64,000 nt of DNA. Origin: Ophiura sarsii. Lineage: Eukaryota > Echinodermata > Ophiuroidea > Amphilepidida > Ophiuridae. Location of the stretch: contig CM069446.1 in NCBI GenBank assembly GCA_035610835.1, forward strand, positions 4,342,075 to 4,406,074, read 5' to 3'. The notes under the pieces were generated by a model. The model was given only the letters and a program-made list of their open reading frames with translations, searched no databases and was not told where the DNA came from. Below are positions 1 through 11,324 of this stretch, piece after piece. The number at the start of each line of letters is the position of its first letter. Position 1 is the stretch's first letter. Both the position numbers and the translations under genes were made by a program.

Positions 1-24
1 TTATTCCAGACGATATTAATCCTT

Positions 25-150
25 ATAATGTCACGCGTGATTTCCAGGGAGACATGAGTGAATTTATCGTTTTGTGAATCTTGCGAGCCGGAACTGTTAT
101 GTATGGAAACTGGAATTAAAATGAATAATGTCAAATATAGTCGCTACTCG
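25..150. repeat. Dispersed repeat fragment, partner at about 52,465-52,590
   Basis: The stretch containing GTCACGCGTGATTTC and the following bases recurs, diverged, near 52,470 with the same order of short blocks (GTCACGCGTGATTTC, GGAGAC, GTGAATCTTG). No coding capacity is visible. It shows that the left edge of the window already belongs to the repeat complex that fills 23-58 kb. Confidence 0.55.
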
Positions 151-1084
151 CTATGCTAAGAAACGAGACAATACAATCAATAGCATCACAATTACATACA
201 CTCGAAAGTACCCCCTACATTCAATTCGCCATACAGAGACTGGGTGTATACATTACTAGGCAAACAGAACCACACGTATACGAAAGAGTACCATACATTT
301 TGGAATTAATACCAAATCGATTTCTGCTAATTCGGATGGGCTGTGTGTTTTAGTGCAGATATTTCAGCATGATGCACTTGCAACCTAGAATGATTTGAGT
401 ACGCCATTAAAAGTCACTATTTTGATCACATTAACATGAAACATTTGGAATTACGTGTTTGAACAAGTGATATACATCAACATAACGTGAACATGCGCTG
501 ATTATATCATTGTCAGTATCCTATCCTCTTTCAGGTATCCCCATCGCTTATTGGATCCACAATGCATTGTGTTTTATAATAACCCTTGTTGGATACATAT
601 CTAAATAATAATGAATGGTCGATATTGAAAGTGTAACACTGCAATATTATGTACACGTAGTACTCGGACTGGAAATAAAGTACGGTATTGCAATATCGGT
701 ATATGTATGTAGTACCTAAAATTAACTAATCTTCCCCGAATACCTGAATCATTTTGATTTTGATGTGATTTGATATCATTTTGGTCCTACGACCCTGGAT
801 AACCCACAAAGCCTCATTTTAGCTTATTGTCCATTGGGTCCGCTAGATGTGTAAACAAATACAGACCGGGATGATCCCATACTCTTTACGAAAGAGTCTG
901 TAACCCATTTTTAACGTGCTCGAGTAGGCCTATTGCTCTTCCGATGCACGGGACCACCATTTCTACGTGACTTCCGAATCACGGTTTTTTTTGCTGCCAT
1001 TAGGAAATCGTCACAATCACTTTGCTTCATTTACCTGAATGCCGACATTGCGCACAATGTCCCAGCACTTATGTTGTAATATCC
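151..1084. other. No gene or repeat recognised
   Basis: AT-rich sequence. The open frame at 153-353 has no recognisable domain and no splice context I can support, so I do not call it a gene. Confidence 0.5.
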
Positions 1085-1235
1085 CCTAACAGCTTCCCAA
1101 TCTCGCTTAGGTCGATGAGGCAATTGAGACTAAGTACCTTGCCCAAGGATACAAACACGTTGGCCATAGTGGGGCTAGAACTCACAACATTTGTATCATG
1201 AATCCTGCGTGCTATACTCGACCACGCACCCTTTC
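1085..1235 (-). mobile_element. tRNA-derived SINE, minus strand
   Basis: Read on the minus strand, 1235-1170 looks like a decayed tRNA head: a box-A-like stretch (TGGTCGAGTATAGC) and a box-B-like stretch (GAGTTCTAGCCCC) at the expected spacing. It is followed at 1149-1132 by TCCTTGGGCAAGGTACTT, a core I associate with tRNA-derived SINEs of marine invertebrates and fish. Box B is mutated from the GGTTCGANTCC consensus, so polymerase III transcription is doubtful. The family name cannot be assigned without a repeat library. Confidence 0.65.
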
Positions 1236-2585
1236 TAAAATAAGAAACTCAAACTTTGGAATGCATCAATTTTAAGTATGACCTTTCATGTAAAATAGAA
1301 AACATGTAAAATTGAAAATCGGGCCAGCAATCAAAACATCTACATTTAAATTTGATGACAAAATGACAAATTTGTGTTAATTTTACGAAGAAATGCTTCA
1401 AGGACCATTAAACATAACAACAATTATACACATGGACGATTTATTTTAAAAAAACTCACTGGCACAACTTTGATTTGGTTTGCTTATGGTCAAACAAGCA
1501 TATCTTTGGATTCGACGAAACAAACTGCATACGAAAGGTAATTGAGTATCTTTAAGCTCGTAAACACCAAATCCAAATATGAAATGTTAAAAGATGAAAA
1601 TGACACATTCCCCCTAAAACCTTTTTTTTAAAGTGGCATAAGCCCGATTTTGAGTGCTTGTTGTTGATCAAACATATTTTTAGATTGAGAAAAGCAAACA
1701 CAATCAAATGAACGTAACGGCATTTGAAAGCCAACTAATTTAGTTTTAAGATCATAATACAGATTACACCCAAATACTGAGTATCACTGAGGGCAATGAC
1801 GGGGAACATGTGCACCCTTTTTAGGGACACCCTGTAGATTGAGCATAAGACAAATATGATATCTGTAGACTAAACTACTGTATTATATTCAATGCATTGT
1901 GAAATGTGATCGTATGTTTCATCTTTGAAAACAGGAAATGCAGTGTTTTAAAAATCAAAAGAATAGTGTTTTAGTTGCCACTTTACGGGATTCGGATATC
2001 ATGTATTGCTATCTCATTGCTGATAATAAAACTAGCCTATTAACGTACTACTGGTAGGAATACCAATATTCGATTGTTATTTCTAAATGAAAAATTATTA
2101 TCATCATAGTGTAGTTCAGTGGTATTTCAAAGGATGTTCAAGAATGAAACTTTCAACGTTGTATATGTGCTAATGTTTAAAAAACACCGCTATTTGGTCA
2201 ATTATTAGGAACAGAACTTTATTATTGTTCAACGGGACTATACTGATTCGCGTTTTATAGCTTACATCTCATTATTTAAATTTGTTATAGCCAGGTATTG
2301 CAGATTGAAATGTTGTGTAGTGAAGTGTACATAGGAACTTTGTTAACAATATACAGAGCAGGTGGAGATTAATAATATATTGGCTTAACATGCTTAATGT
2401 AGAGACGGCTTGACAATGCCCTAATGCTTTATCAAAGTAATACTTTGATACTATTCTTTTCGTAGAAATTGCCCAAATAGATATTTGTTTGAAGGTAAGA
2501 TGCTTACTATAAGCTGACGTTTTATATAGCTTATAATAATCCCTAAGAACCGTATCGGCCTAAGGATAAAAACAGATAAATTGTA
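1236..2585. other. No gene; isolated transposon-end motif
   Basis: AT-rich and without a supportable ORF. At 1,828-1,841 AGGGACACCCTGTA resembles a mariner-type terminus like the one at 30,940-31,622, but no partner end is seen nearby. Confidence 0.4.
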
Positions 2586-3492
2586 TGGGCGATTCCATGA
2601 AAATGTGACGGAGCAAAACAACTAAAAATTGCTCCGAAAGATTTATTTTTACCTTTATGTTGTTCAAAGCTCATGCAAAGGTTCAGGAAAAAAATGTTAC
2701 AACATTTGGCTATTGTTTACTATGAAAAAAGTCTACTTTTCTTACTCCCAAAATGGTAACACGTGTTACCGGAGCAAAATATTTCCTTAATTGATTTGGT
2801 TTTTAATTTAAATGCCACTTATAATTTTAATTCTACTAGTTAGGCCCTATTTAAAATAGTAAACAATTATATAAATTCATAACCACCACTCCACAATAAG
2901 CCATCAAAATGTCGTAACGCGTGTTACCAAACTCATATTCAGGAAAACGTGCTTAAACCTCAATTTGTTAAGTGTTATTTATCACTATTCATGGTTAATA
3001 TGTTAGTTCAATTGCCAAATTAAAATTAATTTTAATTTAGAAATTAAATAAAGAATTTAATGATAGTAAATTATGCCTGGACAAAGTGTAACGCGTGTTA
3101 CCGTAACACGTGTTACCGACTATTTTGCAATTTACAAAAAAGTGAGAACTTGAATTCTTGTTATTATTATAGTTTTATAAACCTTAGAAAGGTACTTGCT
3201 TACAATAGTGACCAATAGATTGTAGGTTGATTAGTTTAAATACACAAGCAAAACAAAGTTGGATTTTGTTTTAGTGCGTCATTTTCGTAACGTGTGTTAC
3301 CGATATTCGGAGCGGTCTTACATTAACATGAGCTAATATTTCATATTGGTGTTAGCATGAGGATCTAGCTTTAAGTCTTGGGTATTACAATATAAAAGAT
3401 TAAAACTTCATTCAAATTACTTTTACAGGGATAGAGTGGAGAATAAAGAATGGTGCGCTTACATGTAACGCGTGTTACCGTGGAATCGCCCA
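2586..3492. mobile_element. Non-autonomous TA-flanked element with repeated palindromic boxes
   Basis: The element begins TGGGCGATTCCA and ends TGGAATCGCCCA, 12-bp perfect terminal inverted repeats flanked on both sides by TA (2584-2585 and 3493-3494), the target duplication of Tc1/mariner-type elements. It encodes nothing. Six palindromic boxes of the form GTAACRCGTGTTAC occur at 2756, 2914, 3088, 3103, 3287 and 3465 (one has a T in the core), five of them spaced 157-183 bp. The last box abuts the right TIR. They are likely protein-binding sites or the relic of a tandem unit. Confidence 0.8.
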
Positions 3493-3494
3493 TA

Positions 3495-4518
3495 TGCCAT
3501 ATATGCAGAGATGAAATGCTCAGACACTTTTCGACCTCAGGTTACCTAACCTCAGGTTACCTAACCTCAGGTTACCTAACCTCAGGTTACCTAACCTCAG
3601 GTTACCTAACCTCAGGTTACCTAACCTCAGGTTACCTAACCTCAGGTTACCTAACCTCAGGTTATATTCACTTTTGGACTTAAACTTTTTGGTAGCTTCG
3701 CAGTCTCTAAAAAGGCCAAGAATACGTAAAAATAATGATACTAAATAAGAATACTGCAATTAGTAAACCTGAGGTTGAGAACATTTTCAATAATACAGCC
3801 TTAGGTTGAAAATAAACCCAACTAGACAACCTCAGATTGTCAAGATATTCAATATGAAAACCCCAGGTTGATTTTGTTTAAATTAGAATACTGGGTAAGT
3901 AAACCTGAGGTTCAGAAAATATTCCATACAACAACCTTAGTACTAAGTAAGAGAAAAAAGTAGAAGGAAAGAGAAAACGGGGCAGACAGAGAAAAACTGG
4001 TTTGATAACATCAGGGAATGGACTGGTCTCAACTACGTTCAAGCCAAACGTGCAGCACAAGATTAGAGTGGAGAACGCTAAGAAGAGTGCAACTATGGTC
4101 GCCAACCGACAGAAGTGATGGAGGCATCAAGATATCAAGGTAAGGTACTCTGATTATATTGAATACACATTTTTGAATTTAGACGTGTTTGATTTTTGTA
4201 TTATTACCTTGGGTAACTACTGATTTATTTGTAGCTATAATTTACCACGTTTCAATCAAAATCAACCTGAGGTTTTCACATTGAATATCTTGACAACCTG
4301 TGGTTGTTTAATTTGATTTATTTTCAACCCGGGGTTGTTGTTATGAATATGTTCTCAGCCTCAGGTTTATTTATTGCAGTATTCTAATTTATTTACATTT
4401 TTCTAATATCCTTGGCTACCAAAATGTTTAAGTCGAAAGTGAATACAACTTGAGGTTAGGTAACATGAGGTTAGGTAACCTGAGGTCGAAAAGTGTATGA
4501 GCATTTCCGTCTTAGCAG
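3495..4518. repeat. Fold-back structure with a 15-bp minisatellite in one arm
   Basis: The left arm (about 3,500-3,880) and right arm (about 4,240-4,518) are inverted, diverged copies of each other. Shared landmarks in inverse orientation are GAAATGCTCAGACACTTTTC against GAAAAGTGTATGAGCATTTC, and GTCAAGATATTCAATATG against CATTGAATATCTTGAC. The tract of 15-bp units lies near the outer end of both arms but is expanded to about eight to nine copies on the left, against two to three on the right. The spacer of about 360 bp holds no gene. Confidence 0.75.
3535..3664. repeat. 15-bp tandem minisatellite (ACCTCAGGTTACCTA)n
   Basis: Eight to nine near-perfect copies. Each unit carries two small palindromes (CCTCAGG and GGTTACC). 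The open frames that run through it are products of the 15-bp periodicity and not genes. The units become degenerate outside the tract (CCTGAGGTT and variants up to 3,915 and 4,262-4,490). Confidence 0.95.
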
Positions 4519-4854
4519 CGATGGAAATCCCAACATGACTTTCCACCCGGGGTAGACATTTCCGGGGTAGACAGTCCCGAGGTGGACCAACCCTGGGTAG
4601 ACTACAATAGAACGTCCTAACGGAAAAAACCGCAATAACACTGTCTAAAAAATACATTGGAAACTATATTGATTATAAATTAGATGTTAAAACACTCAGG
4701 GGGTTGGTGATCGAAGAGGTAAATTTAATAACGGATCTCTCTAAAACAACCCCGGGACTGTCCGGATCATTCTAAAATAGCCCCGGGACTGTCCGGATCA
4801 TACTAAAACAGCCCCGGGACTGTCCAACCCCGGGACTGTCCACACAGGGACTAG

Positions 4855-4919
4855 CCCTAACCCTAACCCTAACCCTAACCCTAACCCTAACCCTAACCCT
4901 AACCCTAACCCTAACCCTA
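4855..4919. repeat. Interstitial telomeric repeat (CCCTAA)n
   Basis: Ten consecutive perfect CCCTAA hexamers followed by CCCTA, equivalent to TTAGGG on the minus strand, the telomere repeat of most animals. The array is bordered on both sides by CCCAGGG/CCCGGG-type sequence and lies inside the loop of a fold-back, so it is an internal tract and not a chromosome end. Confidence 0.97.
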
Positions 4920-4934
4920 TCCACCCAGGGTTGG

Positions 4935-5052
4935 TCTACCCCGGGACTGTCTACCCGGGACTGTCTACCCCGGGACTGTCTACCCCGGGACTGTCTACCC
5001 CGGGACTGTCTACCCCGGGACTGTCTACCCCGGGACTGTCTACCCCGGGACC
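4935..5052. repeat. 15-bp tandem minisatellite (CTACCCCGGGACTGT)n
   Basis: About eight copies with few substitutions, each containing CCCGGG. The unit length equals that of the unrelated-looking minisatellite at 3,535-3,664. The frame reading PGLSTPGLSTPG is a repeat artefact. Confidence 0.95.
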
Positions 5053-5172
5053 GTCTACCCCGGGTGGAAAGTCATGTGGGTATTTCCATTGCTGCATTTA
5101 TACTGTTGCACATGTTCCATGCACACAACGCAACGTAGTTCTGGGAAATTGTTGATCGCTTATAATAAAGAC

Positions 5173-6075
5173 TAATGTTATGAGGAACATATCCTGGAGT
5201 GATTTACTTATCAAAGAAAATGCAGCGGTAAAGGAAACATTCGTTTCCGCATTTGACTTTACTAGAAAACGTGTCGGGAATACTTCCCTTATTGTTTATC
5301 ATCTAACAAATTTCTTCATTCTGGATGTGATTGTTGGACAATATGAATGTGAGTACTCACTAGAAATAGATCTATAAGTTATGATGATATAGATGAGGTG
5401 ACCGTTGTTTACATCAGTAGTGTTTACAAATTGATTAGCGCCTGATCTAAAGACATGTTAGGGGTACTAGTCCATGACTACTGCATACATACTATTCGAA
5501 AGCAAAACACACATCACTGAGCGCCAATTTTAAAAGCACATGCCCTTTCACCGGTCACACCATCTATATCGTAGCAAATTAAAATATCACAAACATGAAA
5601 TGTTCTAAAGACACTTATTCATCTGCCAAAGCTCTTAAAATACATGTTTGAAATGAAATGGTTAGTATATCCTTACAATTTAAAATAACACTTTTGGTTG
5701 TCTTTGTTATAATTATTTAGTTCTTTAACACACACTTTGCTTAGCTTAGTTTTCGGTCGATTAAAACAACGCCAAAAGATTTCCTAGATTAGATACGCTT
5801 TAAAATATGGTTCAATTCTCACATCAAGGGCTGCCCTAGTCAGTCCGTGCACGTTAATTTTTTGATTTGACACTGTATTGTTCAATATATACTTTCGACA
5901 CCTAAAAGCATTGCAATTGATGGATACAACTTACTCTAGGGACCTGGTTGTACGACGCATCTCTGTAAACACGTTGATTGTATTCAAATTTAAGACGAAT
6001 TGAAACATCCTTTAGGATATTATTGGGAAGGGCAGCATCGTCAGCCGAGGTAGAAAAGCAGCTTTAATATTGACG
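5173..6075. repeat. Old fragments of the E family (H, inverted S, T pieces)
   Basis: 5,173-5,305 matches the H piece found at 12,058, 27,940, 49,090, 54,040 and 60,380 (shared core AGGAAACATTCGTTTCCG). 5,388-5,517 matches 24,510-24,642 in inverse orientation. 5,880-6,075 matches the T piece at 32,205, 43,250, 55,800 and 62,398 (shared landmarks CACCTAAAAGCATTG and AAGCAGCTTTA). This is a shortened, rearranged and more diverged member of the family filling 23-63 kb. Confidence 0.65.
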
Positions 6076-7139
6076 TAAGTCTGATTTATGTTGTAATGAT
6101 ATACATATGTAGATGACGAAAGGTCATTTTAAATTTATTTATTTGAATTTGTTACATCATGGACGATAAATCATGTTTAACGTGTTTAAAATTGTCATTA
6201 GTCTTAGGGGCATGGAGAGATTTCTCAAAAAATAAAATTCAATATTTTAACCTTGTTTAGATAGATGATATACATAGAAATCCTCTCATGTAAGATTTCT
6301 TCAAAATACATTCAGTAAAAATGAAAAATATAGACATTTTCTCAGCATTTCCAAGGGTATATTAGTGCTTTTCACTTTTTTTTGGTATTTTGGTTCAGAA
6401 TCACCACCAATTGAATCAGGGAGGTCATGATTATGCATCACGCAACAAGCCATGGGTGGTCTTCGATGTTATTTTGAAGAAAAAAACCATCTGTGGCCAT
6501 CTGTGGCCTTTTAAATGAATTTGGGTAGTTTCGATGTGATGACATCGAAACCTCAAAACGCTATCATATCCATGAATTTCACATGAAATACTGCGAATTA
6601 AGCTCTATAATTTCGGGTAGTAGTTAGTACGTATATAAGCATTTGATTATGCTAATGTTCTACCATATGAAAGATACTATACGTGTAAGCTTAAAAACAG
6701 GTTAGATTTCATTTTTTGATTTTCACTGTATTTCCTATGTCATTCTTTATTTTCGGAAATTAGTGGAGTTGATTCCTTTTGGAACATAAATGTTTCGAAA
6801 AGTTCTGTATCGGTGAACCATCAGATACTGTGCATCTAGAAGTTCAGCTTTGTTCTACGCCAGTGAAAATTTTCAAAAACTACTTTACTAAACAATCGTT
6901 ATTTTCAATTAAGGTATACCTGAAAGGCTTTATCAAATCACATTGAAAACAGAAAACCGCATTTAAATACCCCTTCAACTTGTTAAATTATGACATTTTG
7001 TTTTTTCTTAAAAAAACACCTGAACATTTGGACAATTTAGCACATTTTTTGAAATAACAACACTTCTATCTGTGATGATACTTCTCAACACTCCATCCGG
7101 AGCCAAGCGAGAAGGATATTGTTGTGCGCGGTGTGCTAT
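6076..7139. other. No gene; one small perfect hairpin
   Basis: No supportable ORF. A 10-bp perfect stem with a four-base loop lies at 6528-6551 (GTTTCGATGT / ACATCGAAAC). Nothing else is recognised. Confidence 0.5.
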
Positions 7140-7513
7140 TTAGTTGCGGTTGATATCTTGTCTGTAGTGGTTAGTTACAGCTTCTTTGAAAGTTCCTGGC
7201 TCAGCGATAGAGACTAGTTGTTGCGGTAGATTGTTCCAATCTTTAATTGTGTTTGGTTGTATGAGTATAAGTATGAGTGCTTCCAACAGTCTTTCTTTCC
7301 TTGTGGACGTAGGTATGATTTGTCGTGTAGACCTCGGGTGAATCGAGTTACCGGTTGTAAAAACTGTTGAGCTGGTATGGCTGCCTGACCGTTTGTGATT
7401 TTGTACATCATTGTGACTCTGTTTATTTTCCTTCTTGTTTGAAGGGAGTCCCATTTTAGTGTTTTCATCATTTCAGTCGGACTGCTCGTGTAGTCGTAAT
7501 CGTCTAACATCAT
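7140..7513 (-). pseudogene. LINE reverse transcriptase C-terminal fragment, frameshifted
   Basis: Two overlapping minus-strand frames together resemble the C-terminal tail of non-LTR retrotransposon ORF2 proteins. The first (7513-7214) gives WDSLQTRRKINRVTMMYKI, the usual W-x-S-L-x-x-R-R...YKI pattern. The second (7454-7140) continues with DWNNLPQQLV, the usual W-N-x-L-P motif near the end of the protein. A frameshift between about 7,215 and 7,300 separates them. The polymerase core is absent, so this is a dead 5'-truncated copy. The tail alone does not settle the clade. Confidence 0.8.
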
Positions 7514-8810
7514 TATCAGAACCCAAGCAGGAAGGCACTAAACAGAAACGATTGGAGGAAAGTCTTGCGGAGGATGGCAACACTTAACCAAGTTGGTGTG
7601 GGCGCCAACAAGTACGTAAAGTAAATCATTCTTACTGAACCTGACTGGTTATTTTTATGGTTTATGTATATTAGAATCTCTACATTATGATACCACTACC
7701 TGAAAGCTCAGATTTGTGATAATTAAAAGCCTCAAAAAGTGCTATTTCTTATTTTTATATACGGGTCTGACTTCAGTATTCTACACACTCAATGGTGTTT
7801 GTATTTTCATTATACAGGGCGCGTCAATTATGTGTCTCATGAGGGACATTTTTAAGTAAAAATACATCACGTGTTTTTATTTAATTTAAAAGACTGTTGG
7901 TAAGCCCTATACCATGTATACAGGCATCTTAGTAAGCGTTATCCCATTAAATTTGACGCCCTAACTCCCGATTCATGATTAGTAGAGTAACACGAGTGCG
8001 AATTCCCCTTTGACCACTTTTAAACTAGAATTCGACTTTCAACGAAAAAAACATCAGCATTTAAAAATTTGATGATGATTTTCTTTTGCTGCATACTTAG
8101 AATTAACGCTTTTTAGCCTCTGAAAACCCGTCAACAATTGAGTTGGGGCTATTGGATTGTTTCCATTAAGCTGAAAAGTATACACAATTATTCGTATAAG
8201 CACCAGGATTCAAAAATGTATATATTGCTCTATATCGTGATTGAGTTATCCCATATGAATAGGTCTTTAACTTTGTCTATATGGGGTGAAAAGTTAAACT
8301 TGCTCCGATTTCAGCAAATACGACATCAAATGGTTACAGGCCGAAATGCTTTGCGATGCGGGAATATCGTTTAGGCCTCTGTATTTCCACCCCTAATTTA
8401 ACGGGTCATTCTAACTCCGTGTTGAAATTGGTGACAACGTTAATTTGGCGCTTAAATATTATTTACACATTTATTTTTGTAATGAGAAGTTATATTTGCG
8501 TCGATCCTAGAAGTTCTGCAAAACACAACAGATAACTATCATGTCAAGGCTTATAATGTGCTCTTTTATTTCATACCAATGACTCTATAATTATTTGACT
8601 CGGGCCTTCAATATGTCCATTTTGATGTGTCGGGTCACAAATCATTATGACGACGGCCCCAGAAAACTGATCTATTTATTACCTTTTGAGAAGAATTAAA
8701 AGTGTTTTTAATACGCAACTATTGGCGACCAATTACTGACATTCTTGAGTTTCGCCAATAACATGAATAAACAGGATTTCTGTCTGACCATTCTGACAGC
8801 ATGGGATACT
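7514..8810. other. No gene recognised
   Basis: AT-rich. The frame at 8,138-8,374 has no recognisable domain. Nothing repeat-like is evident apart from simple A/T runs. Confidence 0.4.
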
Positions 8811-8991
8811 AAGAACTCGATCAGATTCGGGTTACACTTAAGACTGGCTTCACGACGCCGTGTCTCTTGACACTTGCCGTTTAACCTATTTTTTTGTGAG
8901 CAAAAGCTGTCTAGCGAGAAACTTTGTTTAACAATCAACAACCATAGTTTGACTAACAACAAACTTTTAAGTTTGTTGTTAGTCAAACTAT
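8811..8991. repeat. S-piece fragment ending in a perfect 48-bp palindrome
   Basis: 8,811-8,937 is a diverged copy of 24,985-25,105 (shared GACGCCGTGT and TTGCCGTTTAACCTA). Directly after it, 8944-8966 and 8969-8991 are perfect 23-bp inverted repeats with a two-base centre, beginning ATAGTTTGACTAAC and ending GTTAGTCAAACTAT. No gene is involved. Confidence 0.75.
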
Positions 8992-9063
8992 CTTAAAAGA
9001 ACGTCGTTCAATGCCTCATGACGTCTTACATAGTATGTACAATGAATTAGACATGGACATGTA

Positions 9064-9487
9064 TGCAGTGGCGTAGCTTGGTTTTTCATATTGGGGGCAA
9101 GAAATGAAAGTGAACCGACAAGATTGTCTAAGAATTTCGACTTTACACTTTTTTTGTTGCTATGATTGAGGTGCATTTTAGCTCTAACAAGCTTGTACTA
9201 ACAAACCAAAGCTTGTACCAACAAACCAAAGCTTGTACCAACAAACCAAAGCTTGTACCAACAAACCAAAGCTTGTACCAACAAACCAAAGCTTGTACCA
9301 ACAAACCAAAGCTTGTACCAACAAACCAAAGCTTGTACCAACAAACCAAAGCTTGTACCAACAAATATTGCATTTTGGGGATACATGCGCGCGTAGCGCG
9401 CGAACAATTTCCATCTGTGTACTTTTGACCACAATAATTCCATGATTTTCCTTGTCAAATGAACCTTTAGTATACCCTACCACTGCA
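9064..9487. mobile_element. Non-autonomous TIR element carrying a 20-bp minisatellite
   Basis: The left end TGCAGTGGCGTAG and right end CTACCACTGCA form short imperfect terminal inverted repeats, flanked by TA at 9062-9063 and 9488-9489. No coding region. Most of the interior is the 20-bp tandem repeat at 9,188-9,365, followed by the self-complementary GCGCGCGTAGCGCGCG. A mariner-type assignment rests only on the TA flanks. Confidence 0.6.
9188..9365. repeat. 20-bp tandem minisatellite (AAGCTTGTACCAACAAACCA)n
   Basis: Nearly nine copies with almost no divergence, each with an AAGCTT site. Long open frames on both strands across it are artefacts of the repeat (the 20-bp unit gives a 20-residue protein period over three units). 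Confidence 0.97.
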
Positions 9488-9489
9488 TA

Positions 9490-11315
9490 TCTTCAATGGG
9501 AACTTGTAAAGAACGACCTATACACTTACACAGTGAGGAATCAAAATGGTAGGGTATTCTAAAGCTTACCCTCAACATTAAGTGGTGTTGAAAATGTTCA
9601 ATGTTTAAAAATTTACTTCAGAATTCAAGATGAACATTAAAAATTGCCATTATTGTTGTTTCTACTAACAAAAACACAGCAAAACTTGATTAAAACAATA
9701 TCATCGCTATTTATTGAAAAAACGCCCTCTATGAAAATATGGTTCGCGTTATGTATCACGCGTACTGCAGGGGGATACTGTCGGACGTAAAATGCTCGTC
9801 GCGGCTGTACGAGCATTTTTGAATCTACGTTTTCTTGTACAAAGTGAGCTGATTTTTTCTTAATCCTTATAGGTGTAAGTTCATACATGTAATACAATTA
9901 TAAAAATAAACTAATCTCAGTTTTTATCATAATTGAGGGCGCAGCCTCCAACACATCTCTTAGTGCCCCTTTAACATGTAGCCTAGTTGAGAAGATGTTG
10001 AAATACACCTAGCACCAAAAGTCCCGGATCAGGTGCTTTGAGGTTGTCTAATTCAAAATAGATAATCGGTACCAAAAATCTGAGATATACATTAAATGAG
10101 CACATTTTTATCTCCGCAGTTTGAAACCTCATTCAACAAAATTGAATGGATACTTTTAAAGTTATGGCATTTCAGTGACCGCGCATAAAAACAGCAAAGT
10201 TGCACTAGGTATAGGAAATCATTGATTTTTGTGTGATTACTGTCACAACTCTGTGCTATCGGAACAAGCCACCTACAATCTTGTTCAAAACCTGTTGGGA
10301 CACTATACTTGTGCACATGAAATATCTTCCAAAGTGAGTAAACATCTGTCCGTTGAAGTATAATAGTCCAAACTAGTTTATGTAAACCCCCCCCCCCCCC
10401 CCCCCCCCCAAACCAATGTTGGAGCATATAATGCCACATCCTTTTGCTTGACGATGCTTTTATATGGACCAATACATTGAGTTTAGGGGGCGGGACCACC
10501 GTTTTCACAGAACATGCAGGAAATGTCCCAACAGTTTTGAACATGATTGTAGGTATTTGGATGAATTGGTCTGGATTGATAACCGCAATTTGCGGGACAA
10601 AGAGTGTGACTATAGCTGTGAAGAATGATTAGTCTTTGCTATCTTTACACATACGGTCAACTCTCATGAAAATAGTGCAAATGGATGAAGTTGAAGAAGA
10701 AAAAAAAGTCTCCAATTATATTTATTACACTATTTTTTAAGTGGAGACATGTACTGGATACTAGATTTAAAATTTTGTGAACAACACTCCTTGCATTTCT
10801 TTTTAAAAACAACGTTGAATTCAAATTATTAAATCACTTTTTTGCGGATTTTGTTCCACGTTTGTTACGTTATCTACTACCTATCAGCTCTAAATCAGAA
10901 CGAGTTTACAAACTGTGATGCCAAAAACACAAAATTGTAGTTACGAAAACGTACTTCTATCAATTACAGCGTAAAAAATGCAATGTAATTTTGTAAATTG
11001 CATGTACTATGAATCATTTTTAGGTCTTCACATGATTTGCAAAGTATAAAATATATCTATAATTGTATCTTTTTCCAATCGTCATAATGTGTTTTCCAAA
11101 GTAATCCCAGAAACAATGTCTGGTAGTGAAGCATAGGTCTAGAGTGTTCTCTCTACCCTTGGCGTTTCTGTGTTGGAAAGGTGACAAGTTGGACCATGTT
11201 GAAGTCATCAGCGATAGTCATGATGTTTTCTTGAAGGGCACCTTGGGGTTCAATAATGTCTTCTGTCCAGGTCATGTTAGGAATGTTAAAATATCCTACT
11301 AAAATGATGTAGAGC
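9490..11315. other. No gene; poly(C) tract
   Basis: The 150-residue minus-strand frame at 10,092-10,544 runs through a 23-base poly(C) tract (10,387-10,409) and has no domain, so I reject it as a gene. At 9,469-9,485 and 9,549-9,565 a short inverted repeat around GGTAGGGTAT is present. Otherwise featureless. Confidence 0.45.
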
Positions 11316-11324
11316 GGTCTCACC

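Larger units (their letters stand above)
4515..5097. repeat. Second fold-back structure with a 15-bp minisatellite and a telomeric loop
   Basis: The left arm (4,515-4,605) and right arm (4,921-5,097) match in inverse orientation: GCGATGGAAAT, CATGACTTTCCACCCGGGG and CCAACCCTGGGTAGA on the left are met by ATTTCCATTGC, CCCCGGGTGGAAAGTCATG and CCCAGGGTTGG on the right. The right arm has about eight copies of a CTACCCCGGGACTGT unit, the left arm only two. The loop holds further CCCCGGGACTGTCC units and a telomeric hexamer array. No gene is present. Confidence 0.8.

Noticed and set aside
3450..3759. Open frames on both strands through the 15-bp repeat (TSGYL and RLGNL periods)
   Set aside because: Pure consequence of a unit length divisible by three without stops.
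4931..5155. Collagen-like PGLST repeat frame
   Set aside because: Encoded by the CTACCCCGGGACTGT minisatellite; no signal peptide, splice context or conserved flank.
9143..9483. Several Lys/Asn/Gln- or Trp/Val-rich repeat frames
   Set aside because: Artefacts of the 20-bp tandem repeat.
10092..10544. 150-residue minus-strand frame with a glycine run
   Set aside because: The glycine run is the poly(C) tract; no domain and no splice or conservation evidence.
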